A DNA stretch of 64,000 bases from Thermodesulfobacteriota bacterium (GTDB lineage: Bacteria; Desulfobacterota; DSM-4660; Desulfatiglandales; Desulfatiglandaceae). Under the pieces are notes generated by a model. The model worked only from the letters and a program-made list of their open reading frames with translations. It made no database searches and was not told the origin of the DNA. Positions within the stretch are counted from its first letter, which is position 1. Each line of letters starts with the position of its first letter. The stretch spans positions 1-64,000 of the forward strand of contig JANQDY010000261.1 in NCBI GenBank assembly GCA_028278625.1, given 5' to 3'. Shown piece after piece: positions 61,525 through 64,000 of the stretch. The translations under genes were made by a program, and so were the position numbers.

Positions 61525-63006
61525 ATGGAAGAGTTTCACCAGGTTTTTGACATCAGGAGCCGAGTTTCCGCTTCTGTGATTGATATCTTTGATACCATGC
61601 TCTCATTCGATGTGGCATTGGCTGATGACGAATCGATGGATGACAATGCCAGCCGGATTTCCGGGAGTATCGGGTTTGCCGGTGATATCGTGGGAGTGCT
61701 GAGGTTTGAAGTGAGTTCTGCATTTTCCGAGATCATGACGGCCGAGATGCTTGGGATGGAAGTGGATGAACTGGAAGGCGATGACGAAGTAAAAGATCTC
61801 CTCCTGGAATTCACCAATATGATGGCCGGAAACCTGAAATCGGCCTTTAATGACCACGGATTGCCGTGTGTCATTTCAACGCCCTCCATCACATCGGGGA
61901 GCGATTTTGACATCCAGATACTGAATATGGCGCGCTACGAGCGTCTCGACTTTCAGTGCGACAACATGGGTGAACACCACATTCTGGTGGAGGTGTGTGT
62001 AAAATCCCCGGACGAAACACTTTCGGAAGTCATGCAGAAGCTCACGACCGTCGATATCTCCAAATTCAAACGGCTGGACATTATTTCCACGGCCGGAGAT
62101 ACGCTCGTTGAGCTTTTCGATTTAATGCTCTCCATGAAGCTTGAAACCTGTGAAGCGGAGGATGAAACGGAGTATAAGGGCGATCGTATTGTTGGATCCG
62201 TCAATTTCGCGGGAGAAGTCGTGGGTGTTCTCAGTGTTATCGCTGAGAAGAACTTTGCTCGAATTATCACGGGAAAAATGATTGACCGGCCACTGGAGGA
62301 AATCCAGGACGAAGAGGAAGTCAAGGATGCCATGGGCGAGATCAGCAATATTGTTGCCGGGAATTTGAAGAGCGGTTTCGTTGATTCGAATCTCTTTTGC
62401 GAAATCTCCCTTCCGTCCATTACGGCGGGGAATGATTTTAAGATCGAAGTTCTCAACATGGCGCGATATGAGCGTTTTTCCTTTCAGTTCTACGAACACC
62501 AGCTCTTCGTGGAAGTATGTGTGAAAATTGATGAAAGTGTCAAGGTGTCGGACAGTGTCCCGGCGGAAGCGGAGCGCCTGGTCGAAGAAACGCCGAAAGC
62601 ACCGGAACCGGTGCCCGATGATGTGAGCGAACCGGATGGGACCTCTGAAGCCCAAGAGGAATATGAGTTTCCCGATATTTCCCATGTGGATGAAACGCCC
62701 AGTACTCCGGAAAGAAAGGAAACGGGGATTGCGGACCCGAAGACGCCAAGGAACATTGATTTCATTTTGGATATTCCGGTGGAACTCTCCGTTGAACTGG
62801 GCAAGACCAGGATGAAACTCCAGGACGTCCGAGAGCTTTTGCCTGGAAAGTCAGTCGTTTTCGACAACATCGAAGATGAAAAACTGGAGATCTATGCCAA
62901 CAATCAGTTGATCGCAAGAGGAGAGGTGGTCGTAGAGAAAGGGAAGTACGGCATTCGAATAACAGAGGTGGTGAGCCGCCTTGAGCGGATCAAAAAGCTG
63001 AAATAG
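61525..63006 (+). CDS. CheX-CheX-FliN (SpoA) fusion, FliY-like
   Basis: A 493-residue protein with two CheX-type phosphatase domains (about 5-160 and 180-335) that are clear duplicates, a Pro/Glu-rich linker, and a C-terminal SpoA/FliN domain (about 409-490; [30 protein letters not shown]). The E-x2-N catalytic motif is intact in both: Glu95/Asn98/Asn103 and Glu272/Asn275/Asn280 ([16 protein letters not shown]). CheX removes phosphate from CheY; FliN sits in the flagellar switch. It parallels Bacillus FliY (CheC-FliN). The ATG at 61525 has no clear ribosome site, so the start is uncertain. Confidence 0.88.
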   Translation: MEEFHQVFDIRSRVSASVIDIFDTMLSFDVALADDESMDDNASRISGSIGFAGDIVGVLRFEVSSAFSEIMTAEMLGMEVDELEGDDEVKDLLLEFTNMMAGNLKSAFNDHGLPCVISTPSITSGSDFDIQILNMARYERLDFQCDNMGEHHILVEVCVKSPDETLSEVMQKLTTVDISKFKRLDIISTAGDTLVELFDLMLSMKLETCEAEDETEYKGDRIVGSVNFAGEVVGVLSVIAEKNFARIITGKMIDRPLEEIQDEEEVKDAMGEISNIVAGNLKSGFVDSNLFCEISLPSITAGNDFKIEVLNMARYERFSFQFYEHQLFVEVCVKIDESVKVSDSVPAEAERLVEETPKAPEPVPDDVSEPDGTSEAQEEYEFPDISHVDETPSTPERKETGIADPKTPRNIDFILDIPVELSVELGKTRMKLQDVRELLPGKSVVFDNIEDEKLEIYANNQLIARGEVVVEKGKYGIRITEVVSRLERIKKLK

Positions 63007-63008
63007 AG

Positions 63009-64000
63009 ATGAATGTAACGGAACCAACGGAAAAAAATTTTGAAACGGCCCTGGCTGCAGAGGTGCTCTTTGTTGATGATGAGGAGGAAATACGACTGGC
63101 CGTCCACGAATACCTTGCCCTGCAAGGGTATGCCGTGACCACGGTTGACAACGGACTGTCGGCTCTGGAACTGGTGAAAGAGAAAGAATTCGACGTTGTC
63201 CTGACGGATTTGAAGATGCCCAAGTTTACCGGGTTGGATCTTTTAAAAGCAATAAAGGAACATCAGCCGGATCTTGAGGTGGTTATATTGACCGGTTACG
63301 GAACCATAAAAACGGCTGTCGAGGCGTTGAAACTGGGAAGCTACGATTACATTCAAAAGCCCATCAAACTGGATCGGCTCGGGCACCTCGTGGCGCAGAT
63401 TTGTGAAAAAACAAAGATAAAGAGAGAGAACTTCCTCCTTAAAAGCCGGCTGCAGGAGCGCTACCGATATGACGATCTGATCGGCGCGAGCCCGGGCATG
63501 CAACAGATCTACGAGATTATCGCCAGAATCAGCGAAAACGAGTCAACGGTCTTAATCCAGGGTGAAAGCGGTACGGGCAAAGAGGTGGTTGCGAAAGTTG
63601 TTCAGAAAAACAGCAGCCGAAAGGATAAATCCTTTGTTTCATTGAATTGTGGTGCCATTGTAGAGGGGATATTGGAAAGTGAGCTCTTTGGACATGTGAA
63701 GGGTGCGTTTACCGGCGCCATAAAAGACAGGATAGGACTCTTTGAATCCGCAAATCACGGGACCATATTTCTGGATGAGATTTCCGAAATGCCGCAACCA
63801 TTGCAGGTGAAGCTTTTAAGAGCAATTCAAGAAAAACGGATCCGACCTGTGGGCGCATCTCAAGAACTGGATGTGGATGTAAGAATTATAGCCGCAACGA
63901 ACCGAAACATAAGGGAACTTCTGGATGAAGGACGCATGCGAAAGGATCTTTTTTACCGGCTGAATGTTATTTCCATAAAGATACCGTCCTTAAGAGAACG
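63009..64000 (+). CDS. NtrC-family sigma-54 response regulator, partial at right edge
   Basis: The first 330 codons of an activator cut by the window end. Receiver domain (about 17-135; [16 protein letters not shown]), AAA+ domain from about 155 with Walker A GESGTGKE, sigma-54 loop GAFTGA and Walker [10 protein letters not shown]. The DNA-binding part lies beyond the edge. It starts two bases after the CheX-CheX-FliN stop, so the genes are coupled. This position fits a FlrC/FleR/FlgR-like activator of the motility sigma-54 promoters (inference). Confidence 0.9.
   Translation, partial: MNVTEPTEKNFETALAAEVLFVDDEEEIRLAVHEYLALQGYAVTTVDNGLSALELVKEKEFDVVLTDLKMPKFTGLDLLKAIKEHQPDLEVVILTGYGTIKTAVEALKLGSYDYIQKPIKLDRLGHLVAQICEKTKIKRENFLLKSRLQERYRYDDLIGASPGMQQIYEIIARISENESTVLIQGESGTGKEVVAKVVQKNSSRKDKSFVSLNCGAIVEGILESELFGHVKGAFTGAIKDRIGLFESANHGTIFLDEISEMPQPLQVKLLRAIQEKRIRPVGASQELDVDVRIIAATNRNIRELLDEGRMRKDLFYRLNVISIKIPSLRE

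Overview
The window looks like chromosome from a motile, Gram-negative member of the Desulfobacterota (former Deltaproteobacteria). This is an inference from lipoprotein lipoboxes and outer-membrane-type flagellar proteins (FlgO family), a mitochondrial-type aconitase, many HDOD proteins, heavy use of sigma-54 promoters with NtrC-type activators, and base composition near one half G+C. No rRNA, tRNA, CRISPR array or intact insertion sequence was found. Layout, left part (1-22 kb): metabolism and envelope. It starts with an L,D-transpeptidase-like protein and an ACT-ACT-HAD protein related to SerB whose catalytic motifs have drifted. A long minus-strand run follows: aconitase, MtaD-type deaminase, ATP-grasp ligase, class A penicillin-binding protein and an Lpo-like lipoprotein, several of them overlapping, then an MFS carrier and guanine deaminase. 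Next come a UlaE-type epimerase diverging from a zinc alcohol dehydrogenase/thioesterase/REC-HDOD run, an FMN oxidase with a zinc-ribbon N-terminus, and a solitary secreted sulfatase. Layout, right part (22-64 kb): an accessory motility and signalling island. It holds two NtrC-family activators, a chemoreceptor with duplicated sensor domains, two CheW proteins, four HDOD proteins, GGDEF, HD-GYP, EAL-like and PilZ proteins, two MotAB stator pairs, FliL, FliK-like and FlhX proteins, two FlgO-like lipoproteins or exported proteins, three J-domain proteins, and wall-remodelling proteins (SLT transglycosylase, LysM-RlpA, and a C/H-type putative hydrolase). Core rod, hook, filament, export-gate and basal-body genes are not in the window. 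How it works together (inference): a near-perfect housekeeping promoter drives J-REC, CheX-CheX-FliN and an NtrC activator at the right end. Sigma-54 -24/-12 elements with exact GG-N10-GC spacing precede the other activator, the chemoreceptor operon, the diguanylate cyclase, both stator operons, the SLT gene, a CheY-like operon and the putative wall hydrolase. A sigma-28-like promoter precedes one small late gene. This matches a sigma-70 to sigma-54 to sigma-28 motility hierarchy. The most unusual protein is a cytoplasmic REC - NrtA-like ligand-binding domain - CheW fusion, followed by the CheX-CheX-FliN fusion and the cluster of J-domain proteins.
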